Part shown: positions 1-5,577 of the stretch, piece by piece | Layout of the letters: each line of letters opens with the position of its first letter | How positions within the stretch are numbered: the first letter of the stretch is position 1 | Assembly (NCBI GenBank): GCA_024650095.1 | Contig: JANKMV010000027.1 | Span: 1-13,020 of the forward strand | Origin: Bacillota bacterium | GTDB lineage: Bacteria > Bacillota > Dethiobacteria > Dethiobacterales > Dethiobacteraceae | Direction of reading: 5' to 3' | DNA length: 13,020 bases | The notes under the pieces: generated by a model | What the model was told of the DNA's origin: nothing | Seen by the model: the letters and a program-made list of their open reading frames with translations, nothing else | Database searches by the model: none | Translations under genes and position numbers: made by a program

Positions 1-78
1 ATATATACTAACTCCTGCTACCAGCAGGAGATACTTTAACATTCAAGGAGAAATTCGTCTATACCAAGGATCCTTCAT
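1..78 (-). pseudogene. Possible 5' end of a membrane-protein gene interrupted by TGA, or an 11-codon leader coupled to it
   Basis: A strong ribosome binding site (AAGGAGGTG, 93-85, minus strand) sits 6 nt before an ATG at 78. The frame reads MKDPWYRRISP and then meets TGA at 45-43. Directly after the stop, in the same frame, ATG at 42 begins MLKYLLLVAGVSIY, a hydrophobic stretch that runs off the window edge. Charged residues followed by an apolar segment resemble the start of an inner-membrane protein. Possible readings: a Trp or other codon mutated to TGA (pseudogene), an 11-codon leader whose stop is adjacent to the next ATG (termination-reinitiation), or chance. Selenocysteine is unlikely because there is no redox motif around the TGA. 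The 8-bp inverted repeat at 12-30 falls inside this frame and may be only codon structure. The product family cannot be identified from this fragment. Confidence 0.35.
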
Positions 79-84
79 TTAACG

Positions 85-93
85 CACCTCCTT
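85..93 (-). promoter_or_regulatory. Strong Shine-Dalgarno of the edge ORF
   Basis: AAGGAGGTG on the minus strand, 6 nt before the ATG at 78. It is an almost full anti-16S match and the main reason to believe that a translated gene starts here despite the stop at codon 12. Confidence 0.5.
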
Positions 94-110
94 TTTGTGA
101 CTTTAATTCA

Positions 111-157
111 ACGGTTCCAAGTGACCAATGGCAAGATTCCGGTGCCCGCCGTTGACC
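111..157 (+). pseudogene. katG fragment ([11 protein letters not shown] segment), plus strand
   Basis: On the plus strand, codons from 114 read V-P-S-D-Q-W-Q-D. After one extra base at 138 they read P-V-P-A-V-D. The intact KatG encoded at 11818-9623 has [17 protein letters not shown]. At DNA level 131-157 matches the reverse complement of about 10507-10533 with one inserted base. It is therefore a frameshifted relic of a catalase-peroxidase gene, in the opposite orientation to the intact katG and to the relic segment abutting it at 160-231. Confidence 0.6.
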
Positions 158-159
158 CC

Positions 160-231
160 GCACGAGCGAAGGCATCCGCAAATTCCTCTGGATGCTCATA
201 AAAACGCTCGTCGATCGGCGCAAAGATGGGA
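160..231 (-). pseudogene. katG fragment ([14 protein letters not shown] segment), minus strand
   Basis: These 72 bases align without gaps to 10614-10685 inside the intact katG, with about 65 of 72 identical by hand count. They encode the segment around RFYEHP and EFADAFARA. In KatG this segment lies about 20 residues before the WQDPVPAVD segment, yet here the two are head to head, so a local inversion and a deletion of roughly 60 bp have occurred. There is no start and no open frame beyond the segment, so this is a relic. Confidence 0.7.
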
Positions 232-241
232 AGAGTGAAAA

Positions 242-267
242 ACCACGGGAGCTTCAACTCCTGTGGT
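242..267 (+). terminator. Rho-independent terminator, plus-strand orientation
   Basis: ACCACGGGAG (242-251) pairs with CTCCTGTGGT (258-267) through one G-U wobble when read on the plus strand, followed by a T-rich tract (AGTTTATTTTCTTTCTTT). On the minus strand the same position would be an A-C mismatch. No intact plus-strand gene precedes it, but the plus-strand katG relic at 111-157 does. Its arm sequence matches that of the katG terminator at 9509-9548, so it may be the terminator of a decayed katG copy. Confidence 0.55.
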
Positions 268-419
268 AGTTTATTTTCTTTCTTTAATAATTAAAGGAGT
301 ATGGACTGCATCTATAAATATAACCATACGCGTCTGCCAGTTCCACCACTTCTACAGTTATTGCTCTTTGTTTTAATAGATATCATTTAGATTGCAAGTG
401 GTATTTTCTATCATAAAGA

Positions 420-454
420 TACTGCCTGGCAGTATCGAATACGGCCAGGCAGTA
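420..454 (-). terminator. Terminator hairpin after the flavoprotein gene
   Basis: TACTGCCTGGC (420-430) pairs perfectly with GCCAGGCAGTA (444-454), an 11-bp GC-rich stem with a 13-nt loop. It lies 10 bp beyond the stop codon of the flavoprotein gene ending at 464. The following tract on the minus strand (ATCTTTATG) is only moderately T-rich, so termination may be partial. Confidence 0.65.
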
Positions 455-463
455 GTTTTACAG

Positions 464-2086
464 TTACTTTTTCAAAGCTGCACTTTCTCCGGCGATACGG
501 CCGAATACCATAATATCAGCTTGTGCATTACCCCCAAGGCGATTACCGGCATGGATTCCGCCAGTTACTTCACCGGCTGCATAAAGACCGGGAATAGCTT
601 CACCATCTACATTGATTACACGAGTAGTGGTATCAATTTGTAGTCCACCCATGGTGTGGTGAACTGATGGGGAGCGTGGTGTTGCATAGAAAGGTGCTAC
701 TTCAACTTTGTAGCTACCAAAGTTTGGCTTGTTAAAGTCAGGATCCTTCTGATTATCCACATATGAATTGTATTTTTCAATTTCTGCTAAAAAGGCTTCT
801 ACATCAATACCGAGTTCTTCCGCCAACTCTTCCAGAGTATCGGCCTTGACTACATCACCATTTGTCAACATTTGCTCAATATCGCGTTCGCCGACAATCT
901 GCTGATCCGTAATGATAAAGAACAGCCCTTCTTCTTGCTCCAGCGCAGCCGAAGCTAGAACATCTCTTTCTGCATACTCATTAACAAATCGCTTTCCATC
1001 TTTGTTAACAAATACTTGTGTTTCTGCACTGCCCCATACACCGGAGAACAGACTACCTGTTACAGGGTGTGAACTGGGCATCAGCTGTAAAAAGCCCATG
1101 CCAACTAAGTTAGCACCAATATCTTTGCCCATAATGATACCGTCACCGGTAATGTTCGGTGAATTAGTTGAAGGCATTTCTAGTGGCATCTCTTTCCAGT
1201 AGGTGTTATACTCAGCACGCATTTCTGGGTTTTCCCCATAGCCGCCTGTTGCAACCACAACGCCGCTATTTGCGTTTATGATTATTTCTGTTCCATCGGC
1301 TTTTTCAGCTTTTGCACCGACGACTCTACCATCTTCAACAATTAATTCAATACCACGGGTCTCAAGCATAATCTCGACACCTAAACCCTTGGCAGCGGGT
1401 TCTAATACTTCAATATAACTGGAGCCTCTGCCAACGCTATTAGTCCTCGGCCAAAGAGCTCCTAATACAGTACTTACATTTTCCCTAACTTCGATGCCAT
1501 GACCTTCCAACCATTTGAGAGCATCAAGCGCATTTCCACACATTACACGTACAAGTTCTAGATCCCCAGTAATTGAGTTACCTTCTAAATCTGTCCTTTG
1601 TCCACCAAGGTAAGTGTGTATCATGTGTAGCTCTACACTGTCAAACAATACATCGGTATCACCAGTTTCCAAATACTCGGTGATTTGTGATTTTAGTTCA
1701 ACCAGAGTGGGTTGAAAATCACCAAAATCACTTTCTTTGGCTTCCAGTATGGCTTCTAGATCGGCCATCAAAGCATCATTCATTTCCGCTTTCTGCTGGC
1801 TATCAGGATTTACAGAGTTAAATGCGCCTCCGGCAATCACTGTATTTCCACCTAAAAACGCAGCCTTCTCTATCAAAATCACATCGGCTCCGTTTTCTGC
1901 TGCAGAAGTGGCAGCAGCTAAACCTGCACCACCGCCGCCAATAACTAGTACATCTGTGGTTAAAGCTTCACCGCCAGGTTCCTCGTTATTGTTATTATTA
2001 TTGTTGTTACTACCGCAGGCTGTAGCAAATACCATAACTACTGCCAAAACCAAACATAATAACCATTTATTTGTTGATTTTCTCAT
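464..2086 (-). CDS. Fumarate-reductase-like FAD lipoprotein (flavocytochrome c family flavoprotein)
   Basis: 540 aa. Start choice: the ATG at 2086 has AAGGAGG (2099-2093) 6 nt upstream. The longer frame from 2107 would place this site inside the gene. Residues 1-24 form a lipoprotein signal ending ATAC (lipid-modified Cys24), then an Asn-rich linker, so the protein should be anchored outside the membrane. A Rossmann FAD motif (VIGGGGAGLAAA) lies at about 48-59. Residues matching the fumarate reductase active site are present: His340 in SSHP, Arg366 and Arg374 in GKRFVNE-YAERD (Arg374 is the equivalent of the Arg proton donor), His476/477 in HHTMGG, and Arg516 in NRLGGNA. It has no heme-binding CXXCH motifs and no fused FMN domain; the FMN domain is the separate gene just upstream. 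It probably reduces fumarate or a related enoate. The substrate is not determinable from sequence. It is the last gene of the operon starting at 3026. Confidence 0.85.
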   Translation of the reverse strand: MRKSTNKWLLCLVLAVVMVFATACGSNNNNNNNNEEPGGEALTTDVLVIGGGGAGLAAATSAAENGADVILIEKAAFLGGNTVIAGGAFNSVNPDSQQKAEMNDALMADLEAILEAKESDFGDFQPTLVELKSQITEYLETGDTDVLFDSVELHMIHTYLGGQRTDLEGNSITGDLELVRVMCGNALDALKWLEGHGIEVRENVSTVLGALWPRTNSVGRGSSYIEVLEPAAKGLGVEIMLETRGIELIVEDGRVVGAKAEKADGTEIIINANSGVVVATGGYGENPEMRAEYNTYWKEMPLEMPSTNSPNITGDGIIMGKDIGANLVGMGFLQLMPSSHPVTGSLFSGVWGSAETQVFVNKDGKRFVNEYAERDVLASAALEQEEGLFFIITDQQIVGERDIEQMLTNGDVVKADTLEELAEELGIDVEAFLAEIEKYNSYVDNQKDPDFNKPNFGSYKVEVAPFYATPRSPSVHHTMGGLQIDTTTRVINVDGEAIPGLYAAGEVTGGIHAGNRLGGNAQADIMVFGRIAGESAALKK

Positions 2087-2179
2087 TGTGTTCCTCCTTG
2101 TTTTCATTGTGTATTACGAAAACATTCCCCTCTACCTTATTTCACTTTTACTAAACTACAGCAGCTTGCAGCGAATTAT

Positions 2180-2545
2180 TTATGCTTCTGCGTCGACACC
2201 AGCCTGCTGGATGCAATCACCTACTGCTTCTATGATGGCATCTGACGTAATGGTTGCACCGGAAATAATATCTACTTCTAGTGTCTGACCTTCAATAATC
2301 CTAGCTGGTATACGTTCAATTGCTGGGTCTGACAAACCGGCTGATTCAACATGCTCTAGTATTTTGATTTCGCTTATTTCGGTTTCCGAAAAAGTTACTT
2401 CAACAGTCATAGGTCCATTGTGGCCAGAGCTTTCTGCCGTGTAAGTTCCTGCCTGGTATAAAGCTTCCGCCTTATCAGAGCAAGCTGAAAGTGACAGTGC
2501 CAACACTATTAATACTAAAAAAAACAGTTTCTTGAGCATGTACAT
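2180..2545 (-). CDS. FMN-binding domain lipoprotein (covalent flavinylation site)
   Basis: 121 aa. The ATG at 2545 is preferred because an AAGG of the upstream AAGGGGGG lies 8 nt before it. ATG at 2560 would contain that site, and 2539 is also possible. A signal peptide ends LSLSAC (Cys22), so this is a lipoprotein. The remainder is a small FMN_bind domain (the family of RnfG/NqrC C-terminal domains). The motif D-I-I-S-G-A-T-I-T-S near residues 92-101 carries the Thr (about 98) to which ApbE transfers FMN as a phosphoester in this family. No apbE gene is in the window. It lies 93 bp upstream of the FAD lipoprotein and 103 bp downstream of the NusG-II gene, so it probably relays electrons to the FAD protein outside the membrane. 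In some relatives the FMN and FAD domains are one polypeptide; here they are split. Confidence 0.85.
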   Translation of the reverse strand: MYMLKKLFFLVLIVLALSLSACSDKAEALYQAGTYTAESSGHNGPMTVEVTFSETEISEIKILEHVESAGLSDPAIERIPARIIEGQTLEVDIISGATITSDAIIEAVGDCIQQAGVDAEA

Positions 2546-2648
2546 TGATCCCCCCTTCATATATGTTTTTTAAGTCTGGGAAAATTATAACAAGCTGCTG
2601 CTATATATAAAGACAAGAAACATTGAATCTTATCTTTACATTTAATAC

Positions 2649-3026
2649 TTAATTGTCAGTTTCTCTATCATGCTCGTTACCTTCAATCACCATATGGACA
2701 CGATTTGGCAGGCAAACGATCATATCCCCAACTCTTTGTTTAAATCCAAAATGAATACACAACTGATCCGGGCAATCAGCATCAATCATCTCTATACCCT
2801 CATCATGAATTCGCAAAATATTTTTACCAAAATCAGTTTCAATTTCAATTATCTCTTCATTTTTAGTTAAAGCAAATTCTTGGTAATATTTACCATCGAC
2901 ATAAATACCTGCCCTCAACTGGTCAGCCTGCTCCTGAGCTCTTTGTTGCTGCTGATAATTATAACCAAATAGAGCCGCTCCAATCAGTACGATAACTACA
3001 ACTATTAGCAAGTCCAATCTTTTCAT
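2649..3026 (-). CDS. Membrane-anchored NusG domain II protein
   Basis: 125 aa. AAAGGAGA lies 9 nt before the ATG. One N-terminal membrane helix (about residues 5-24, LLIVVVIVLIGAALFGYNY) and a short Q-rich linker are followed by a NusG domain II fold. Its hallmark DADCPDQLCIHFG (about 83-95) and IVCLPNRV are both visible, including the C-x4-C pair and a third Cys. Stand-alone NusG-II proteins of this type recur next to FMN-binding and flavin-transfer genes in Firmicutes. Their precise biochemical role is not established to my knowledge. Here it is the first gene of the operon, with two sigma-A-like promoters upstream. It should be exposed on the outer face of the membrane; a redox or assembly role is inference. 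Confidence 0.8.
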   Translation of the reverse strand: MKRLDLLIVVVIVLIGAALFGYNYQQQQRAQEQADQLRAGIYVDGKYYQEFALTKNEEIIEIETDFGKNILRIHDEGIEMIDADCPDQLCIHFGFKQRVGDMIVCLPNRVHMVIEGNEHDRETDN

Positions 3027-3068
3027 CTTCTAAATCTCCTTTTGCATGAGAAAAAATGAACTAACTAA

Positions 3069-3097
3069 ATTGTACAATATGGATAGTTCATTGTCAA
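3069..3097 (-). promoter_or_regulatory. Proximal sigma-A promoter of the NusG-II/FMN/FAD operon
   Basis: On the minus strand: perfect -35 TTGACA (3097-3092), 17-nt spacer, -10 TACAAT (3074-3069). The -10 lies in the 10-bp palindrome ATTGTACAAT, a possible operator half-overlapping the promoter. Transcription would start near 3062, about 36 nt before the start codon of the NusG-II gene. Confidence 0.75.
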
Positions 3098-3185
3098 TGT
3101 GCTGCTATTTCATAATCGACACACACTGATCCGCATATGACAATGCCCATTAAGAGTAAAGGGGAAACCATTACTGCCACACTTA

Positions 3186-3280
3186 AATAGGCAATAATGC
3201 TGCTTCTCTGTACTATTTTCTTTAACGCACTATGCAAACGAAAGTAGTGGCGAGCACCGGGCAACTACCTTTTGCCTATT
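3186..3280 (-). ncRNA. Possible structured 5' leader element
   Basis: In the leader of the distal promoter transcript, AATAGGCAA (3280-3272) pairs perfectly with TTGCCTATT (3194-3186). This 9-bp closing helix encloses 77 nt, which contain a second helix GTAGT/ACTAC around the GC-rich stretch TTGCCCGGTGCTCGCC. The arrangement resembles a riboswitch or attenuator aptamer, but I do not recognise a known class. FMN, c-di-GMP-I and cobalamin consensus cores were compared from memory and do not fit. The proximal promoter lies downstream, so only the distal transcript carries this element. Confidence 0.35.
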
Positions 3281-3351
3281 CTCTCAACATAATTAAATTG
3301 CCAGACACAATACAACCGTACCGTAGTATTATAATTGCTCACTTCGGTTTA

Positions 3352-3381
3352 ATTGTACAATAGCTGATGCACCCTTGTCAA
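3352..3381 (-). promoter_or_regulatory. Distal sigma-A promoter of the same operon
   Basis: On the minus strand: perfect -35 TTGACA (3381-3376), 18-nt spacer, -10 TACAAT (3357-3352), again inside ATTGTACAAT. Bases around the -35 (ACATTGACAA) are also the same as in the proximal promoter 283 bp away. The two look duplicated or under the same regulator. Transcription would start near 3345 and run through the foldable leader. Confidence 0.7.
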
Positions 3382-3413
3382 TGTTAAATGTTTCACAAGA
3401 ATATTGCAATAAC

Positions 3414-3560
3414 TCACACTAATCCTTCTTCTGTCCTTTTGCTAACTTTATCCTCATACATTTTTTTGTCCGCTTCCCTCATGACATACTTAAGCGTATC
3501 GTATCCTTTTTGGCAACCGCATAGCCTACAGATATGCCCATACAAATACAAGAAGTTCAT
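3414..3560 (-). pseudogene. Frameshifted relic of a GGDEF-domain C-terminus
   Basis: One minus-strand frame reads MGISVGYAVAKKDT (about 3542-3501) and then soon stops. A neighbouring frame continues LKYVMREADKKMYEDKVSKR and ends with TGA at 3414. Joined, these match the last 50 residues of GGDEF domains (GISVGY, then ADxxMYxxK), as in the intact copy at 7074-5578 (LGISVGYSVG, KKADNRMYQNK). The GGDEF signature itself is missing, so this is a non-functional remnant. The downstream frame alone is open from an ATG at 3560 (48 aa). Its overlap (ATGA) with a 32-codon frame at 3655-3557 that I cannot identify may be coincidental. Confidence 0.6.
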
Positions 3561-3676
3561 TTTTTTACCTTCTTAATTTTGCTTGCTCCTTTGTTAAACA
3601 TGGTCTTGCATATGGGTTCACCTAACCAATTTATGCCTACTGTATTTGCAAGCACTCATTTTTTTACAAATACGCA

Positions 3677-3717
3677 TAAAATCCCGTGTGCATCGGTAGA
3701 CGCAGCACGGGATTTTA
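3677..3717 (-). terminator. Terminator of the second flavoprotein gene
   Basis: TAAAATCCCGTG (3677-3688) and CACGGGATTTTA (3706-3717) form a perfect 12-bp stem with a 17-nt loop. The A/T ends give a T-run on either strand. It starts 36 bp after the stop codon of the gene ending at 3753, so it should end that transcript and insulate the distal promoter at 3352-3381. Confidence 0.8.
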
Positions 3718-3752
3718 ATGTTAAATTACAATTGTTGTCTTGCAAGCAATGG

Positions 3753-5207
3753 CTATTGCAAAGAAGCTGCAGCTGCAGCCGCTTCTGCTCCAGTAACACG
3801 GCCTAAAGTGAATGACATGGTAATGGATGTACCACTGGCGGGATAGATAGTTTTGTAAAGCTGACCGTTAGCAACTTCACCCACAGCATAGAGACCTTGG
3901 ATAGCTTCTCCTGCAGTGTTGAGCACTTCACCTGCCAAATTAATACGGGGACCACCAAAGGTACCCAAAGTAGCAGGTGATACACTTAATGCGTAGACTT
4001 CACCGTCTTCTAGTGGTGCTATCGCAGCGTTACCAAAGTCTTCGTCATTTCCAGCCGCTGCCAATTCATTGAACCGATCTACCGTTGCCATGAAGGCATC
4101 AACCGGTACACCAATGGCTTCTGCCAAATCTTCAAAGCTGTCTGCTTTAGAGACATAACCTGTGTCCAAAGAATCTTCTAGAGTTCCAACTACCGGTGAA
4201 TTCTTGTCAAAGATAGAATAAAAATCGTCACCACCGGTTTCGACCATTTTTTCATACATAATAGCATAGTGGTTGGCTTCATTCATGAACCGGTTTCCGT
4301 CCTCATCCACATAAAGGCTAGGCATAAATACCAGCCCACCAAGGGGCCTGGAGTAAGGATAATCAGCGGCAACGCCACGGAAGCCAATAACTCCGTTTTT
4401 AGCCACTACATCCGCTCCTGCTTCTACAGCCATGCGCAGACCGTCACCTACGTTGCCAGGAGATACATAACTAATATGGCCCGCGGCAACGGGTGCATAC
4501 TCTTCAAGCATTTCTACACTCTTGTCAAAGCCACCGGTAGCCAATACAACGGACCCAGCAGTTATGGTAAACAGTTCCCCATTTTCCCCTTCGGCTTCCG
4601 CACCGGTCACCCGTCCATCCTCATCAATAATGAGGCTGGTGGCAGCGGTGTTTAACATAATCTCCACTCCTTTTTCACTAGCTACGTCACCAGTGGGACC
4701 AATAAGACCAAGGCCTCCGTTCGCTGCAGATACATGACCTCTCAGTGCAGGACTAATGCCCTGAGCCGATAGATTTTCTGAAAACTCAACACCTAAGCCT
4801 TCTAACCAGGCAATGGTCTCACCTGAATTTTCGGCGATATAGTTAATCAAGTCTTCATCAACATCGCCCTCAGCCATTTCTATCCAATAGGCGGCTAGGT
4901 CTTGCCAATTTTCTTCTACGCCGGCACGTTCCTGTACAGGTGATTCCGCGGCATACATAATACCACCGGATATAACCGTACTACCACCCAGTGCAGGTAG
5001 CTTCTCTAGCAAAATCACAGAAGCTCCAGCTTCTACCGCTTCAATGGCTGCTGCCAAACCGGCAGCCCCGCCGCCGATAACCAGCACATCCGTGGTTAAT
5101 GCTTCGCTATCATCATTATTATTAGGATCATTTGTACCTCCACAGCCTGCCAATGCAACAACCAATAATACAACCATCATCAAAATAAACATCTTTCTTA
5201 TACCCAT
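3753..5207 (-). CDS. FAD-dependent lipoprotein oxidoreductase, fumarate-reductase superfamily with divergent active site
   Basis: 484 aa. AGGGG lies about 7 nt before the ATG. The signal peptide ends VALAGC (Cys22), followed by an Asn/Asp linker, so it is an extracytoplasmic lipoprotein. A FAD Rossmann motif (DVLVIGGGAAGLAAA) lies at about 40-54, a DGR motif near 197-199 and VLATGGF near 221-227. The segment ALTTDVLVIGGG is shared exactly with the flavoprotein at 2086-464, so the two are paralogues. The catalytic set differs: the Arg equivalent to Arg374 of the paralogue is Tyr314 (NRFMNEANHYA), HHTMGG is replaced by TLGTFGG (about 413-419) and NRLGGNA by YPASGTS (about 455-461). It is probably not a fumarate reductase. 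It may oxidise or reduce another substrate in the manner of the ketosteroid-dehydrogenase branch. It is monocistronic; a TATAAT at 5290-5285 is a weak promoter candidate with no clear -35. Confidence 0.8.
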   Translation of the reverse strand: MGIRKMFILMMVVLLVVALAGCGGTNDPNNNDDSEALTTDVLVIGGGAAGLAAAIEAVEAGASVILLEKLPALGGSTVISGGIMYAAESPVQERAGVEENWQDLAAYWIEMAEGDVDEDLINYIAENSGETIAWLEGLGVEFSENLSAQGISPALRGHVSAANGGLGLIGPTGDVASEKGVEIMLNTAATSLIIDEDGRVTGAEAEGENGELFTITAGSVVLATGGFDKSVEMLEEYAPVAAGHISYVSPGNVGDGLRMAVEAGADVVAKNGVIGFRGVAADYPYSRPLGGLVFMPSLYVDEDGNRFMNEANHYAIMYEKMVETGGDDFYSIFDKNSPVVGTLEDSLDTGYVSKADSFEDLAEAIGVPVDAFMATVDRFNELAAAGNDEDFGNAAIAPLEDGEVYALSVSPATLGTFGGPRINLAGEVLNTAGEAIQGLYAVGEVANGQLYKTIYPASGTSITMSFTLGRVTGAEAAAAAASLQ

Positions 5208-5417
5208 TCAAGTCCCCTCTTTTTTCTCTCATAGTAAACCTACACGAAAATACTTTATTTAAGTGTGCATGAATAGCATTACTTATTATAAAAACAGGAA
5301 TCAGGAGGGATTTGTTGAAACAACACACTAATAGTACGAACTTGTACATCATATACGTCCAAACGTAGGCCCCCTGTACTTCTCTGCGGCTTCAGCGCAT
5401 TTTACTTGCAGTATGAC

Positions 5418-5450
5418 AAAAACCACGAGTGTAAAACTCCCGTGGTTTCC
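5418..5450 (-). terminator. Terminator after the corrinoid/GGDEF operon
   Basis: On the minus strand AAACCACG pairs with CGTGGTTT across a loop that contains a further short GAG/CTC pairing with a bulge, followed by TTTTGTC. It lies about 128 bp after the GGDEF stop codon, beyond the katG relic at 5557-5508. The 5' arm carries CCACGGGAG, as in the katG terminator. No gene is visible from here to 5207. Confidence 0.6.
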
Positions 5451-5507
5451 TTCAGTTGAAATTGTATGAAGCATGACTAAAGTTACGTCATATAATCAGG
5501 CAAGGTT

Positions 5508-5557
5508 GAAACGGTCTGCGTTCATTACCCTATTCCATGCCACTATAAAATGTAAAA
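5508..5557 (-). pseudogene. Relic of the katG 3' end
   Basis: These 50 bases match 9635-9684, the extreme 3' coding end of katG, at 47 of 50 positions by hand count. The frame reads F-I-V-A-W-N-R-V-M-N-A-D-R-F-N, against [15 protein letters not shown] in the intact protein. It begins 20 bp after the GGDEF stop codon, in the same orientation as katG, and has no upstream katG sequence. It is too close to the intact gene to be chance and too short to code for a product. Confidence 0.75.
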
Positions 5558-5577
5558 ATTCAAGCAGTCTCCACAAC

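Noticed and set aside
12..30. CTCCTGCT/AGCAGGAG hairpin as a terminator
   Set aside because: It has no T-tract on the plus strand and falls within an open frame on the minus strand. It could be coding repetition.
1977..2010. GTT/ATT triplet repeat as a regulatory microsatellite
   Set aside because: It encodes the poly-Asn linker after the lipoprotein Cys; the other flavoprotein has a similar linker. This is normal low complexity.
1737..2288. 183-codon plus-strand open frame
   Set aside because: It runs antisense over the FAD and FMN lipoprotein genes, with low-complexity Leu and Ser/Pro runs and no ribosome binding site. It is a shadow of the real genes.
5318..5331. TTGTTGAAACAA-type inverted repeat upstream of the second flavoprotein gene as an operator
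   Set aside because: Short and imperfect, and not positioned against a convincing -35/-10 pair.
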